Positions 40,741 to 41,792 of a DNA stretch of 41,792 nt are shown here, one piece after another (the first letter of the stretch is position 1; each line of letters opens with the position of its first letter). Origin of the DNA: Prochlorococcus sp. AG-436-C05 (GTDB lineage: Bacteria > Cyanobacteriota > Cyanobacteriia > PCC-6307 > Cyanobiaceae); the NCBI GenBank assembly GCA_003209795.1, contig QCPB01000010.1, positions 1 to 41,792 of the forward strand, in the 5' to 3' direction. The notes under the pieces were generated by a model. The model saw nothing but the letters and a program-made list of their open reading frames with translations. It did no database searches and was not told where the DNA came from. The translations under genes were made by a program, and so were the position numbers.

Positions 40741-41792
40741 TTATTTTTGCCAATCCTTGATATTTATAAAAGGAAAAATTTTATCTTCTTCTTCTATTAT
40801 CTCAAGAAATTTTAAATCAGTTTTGGATATATTTTTAAGCATTTCAATTAGTTTCCAGAATCTAAATAAGTGCCTATCAATTCTTTCTTTAGCAAGCTCA
40901 GTCGTAGTTCCCGCCCTTAAAATGAAACTCCAATCTGAAGATTCTGAAAGAAGCAATTCTCTCCCTGCTTGCCTTAATAGTCTTATTGAAAATTCATCAT
41001 TAAAGTGTTTTGAAGAAAGCTCAACAAATATCGAACCTGCTTTAGTAATTTCAGGAACAATCCATGCATTCTTCTCATTCAGCCAATAGTTATGATATCC
41101 GCCTTGCCCCCAGCTTGAGGGAGATGGCTCGCAAATTTGAAGTTTTGGTTTTTGCTTTAAAATTTCCTTTAAGTTGGTAAGTGTAATTGAATATTTAGTC
41201 GATTTTTTTAAAATATTCTCTATAAATATTGGACCCTCATACCACCAATGGCCAAACAACTCAGCATCGAATGGAGCTATTAACAAAGGCTCAAAAGATG
41301 AGGATAAAGATAAGTGTTCTAATTGTTTAGATCTTGCCAAAAGATAAGTCTCAGCATGTTCTTCTGCCTTTTTATTTGCTTCATTTTCTATATAAAATTC
41401 TTTATTATCTAGGGAAATTTTATGATCAGTAATTTTATAATATTTCAGACCTAGGGGTCTTACACTTGGGATACCTTTTTCTTTAAGTCTTGAAGGAGGT
41501 AATTCCCACCCTAAGTCTTTATGAAATTCTCTATAAACTTTATCTCCTGGAAATCCATCTTTAGCAGACCAAACTGGTAAGGTTGATTCACTATCTCTAC
41601 CAAAGAATGCAACTCCATTTTTTGAACATATTGGTGCATAAACTCCATACCTAGGTCTTGGAGATGCATTCAAAATTCCATGACCATCCAAGACCGCATA
41701 TCTAATTCCAGAATCAAATAATATTTGATCTAAGTTCTCATAATAGGCACATTCAGGCAACCAAATACCTAAAGGACTAGTTCCAAGAATTT
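40741..41792 (-). CDS. GH57 alpha-glucan branching-type enzyme, 5' end outside
   Basis: Only the C-terminal 350 codons are inside the window. The frame stays open past 41760, where the apparent start is a TTG codon inside GIWLPECAYY, so the gene continues beyond position 41792. That motif is GH57 region 3 and carries the nucleophile glutamate. APFDAELFGHWWYEGP is region 4 with the acid/base aspartate. The C-terminal helical domain follows (about the last 130 residues). GH57 proteins of this type form alpha-1,6 branches in glycogen. Activity is inferred from family. Confidence 0.9.
   Translation of the reverse strand, partial: ILGTSPLGIWLPECAYYENLDQILFDSGIRYAVLDGHGILNASPRPRYGVYAPICSKNGVAFFGRDSESTLPVWSAKDGFPGDKVYREFHKDLGWELPPSRLKEKGIPSVRPLGLKYYKITDHKISLDNKEFYIENEANKKAEEHAETYLLARSKQLEHLSLSSSFEPLLIAPFDAELFGHWWYEGPIFIENILKKSTKYSITLTNLKEILKQKPKLQICEPSPSSWGQGGYHNYWLNEKNAWIVPEITKAGSIFVELSSKHFNDEFSIRLLRQAGRELLLSESSDWSFILRAGTTTELAKERIDRHLFRFWKLIEMLKNISKTDLKFLEIIEEEDKIFPFINIKDWQK

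Overview
This window looks like a high-light Prochlorococcus chromosome. It is very AT-rich and densely packed, and many convergent genes meet or overlap by a few bases. It encodes cyanobacterial photosynthesis and pigment functions: chlI, petG, a cytM-like cytochrome and a lycopene cyclase. It also carries cyanobacterial small RNAs (Yfr1 in its usual place between trxA and guaB, and a Yfr2-type RNA) and Hli-type sequence motifs. No tRNA, rRNA, insertion sequence, prophage or CRISPR array was seen.

Layout. Positions 1-2030 hold a partial TatA-like gene, a secreted unknown, a dus tRNA-dihydrouridine synthase and a DUF2470 protein. Positions about 2.0-11.7 kb form an island-like tract of small, mostly unknown genes on both strands, many with one or two membrane segments. 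Recognisable items there are a stand-alone IF2-N-like mini-protein, a hotdog thioesterase, a membrane-anchored Mrr-type nuclease, a DUF1330 protein, an Hli-like N-terminus on a new membrane segment, a Nif11-like peptide, a TM2 protein and a DUF1499 protein. Near 10.4-10.7 kb are two small RNAs. Positions 11.7-17.9 kb form a zinc locus: znuB, zur, znuC, znuA, a COG0523 GTPase and a WD40 protein, with a Zur-box-like palindrome between znuC and znuA. Positions 18-25.5 kb hold small secreted or membrane proteins, a cupin-like protein, a pentapeptide protein, a PfkB kinase, an MFS transporter and a DUF1400 hydrolase.

Positions 25.5-36.7 kb are almost entirely minus strand. In transcription order they read guaB, yfr1, trxA, hisH, rsmD, cytM-like, trmJ-like, chlI, ruvC, 5-formyl-THF cyclo-ligase, sufE, homoserine dehydrogenase, a small unknown, a peptide-type binding protein and a DppB-type permease. 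petG is on the plus strand. gyrA and crtL follow on the plus strand, and the 3' part of a GH57 glucan branching-type enzyme ends the window.

Most interesting observations. (1) ZnuA and the neighbouring COG0523 GTPase each carry an extra domain of about 110 residues, and the two domains look homologous to each other (shared FEWxG, DPxM and FTxHxxxEF at matching spacing). This suggests a lineage-specific zinc-handling module placed in both the periplasmic binder and the cytoplasmic chaperone. (2) A second RNA near 10.6 kb carries the same 14-nt core as Yfr1, in a hairpin loop, directly beside a Yfr2-type RNA that is nearly complementary to that core. Both come from reading the sequence and need computational and experimental tests.
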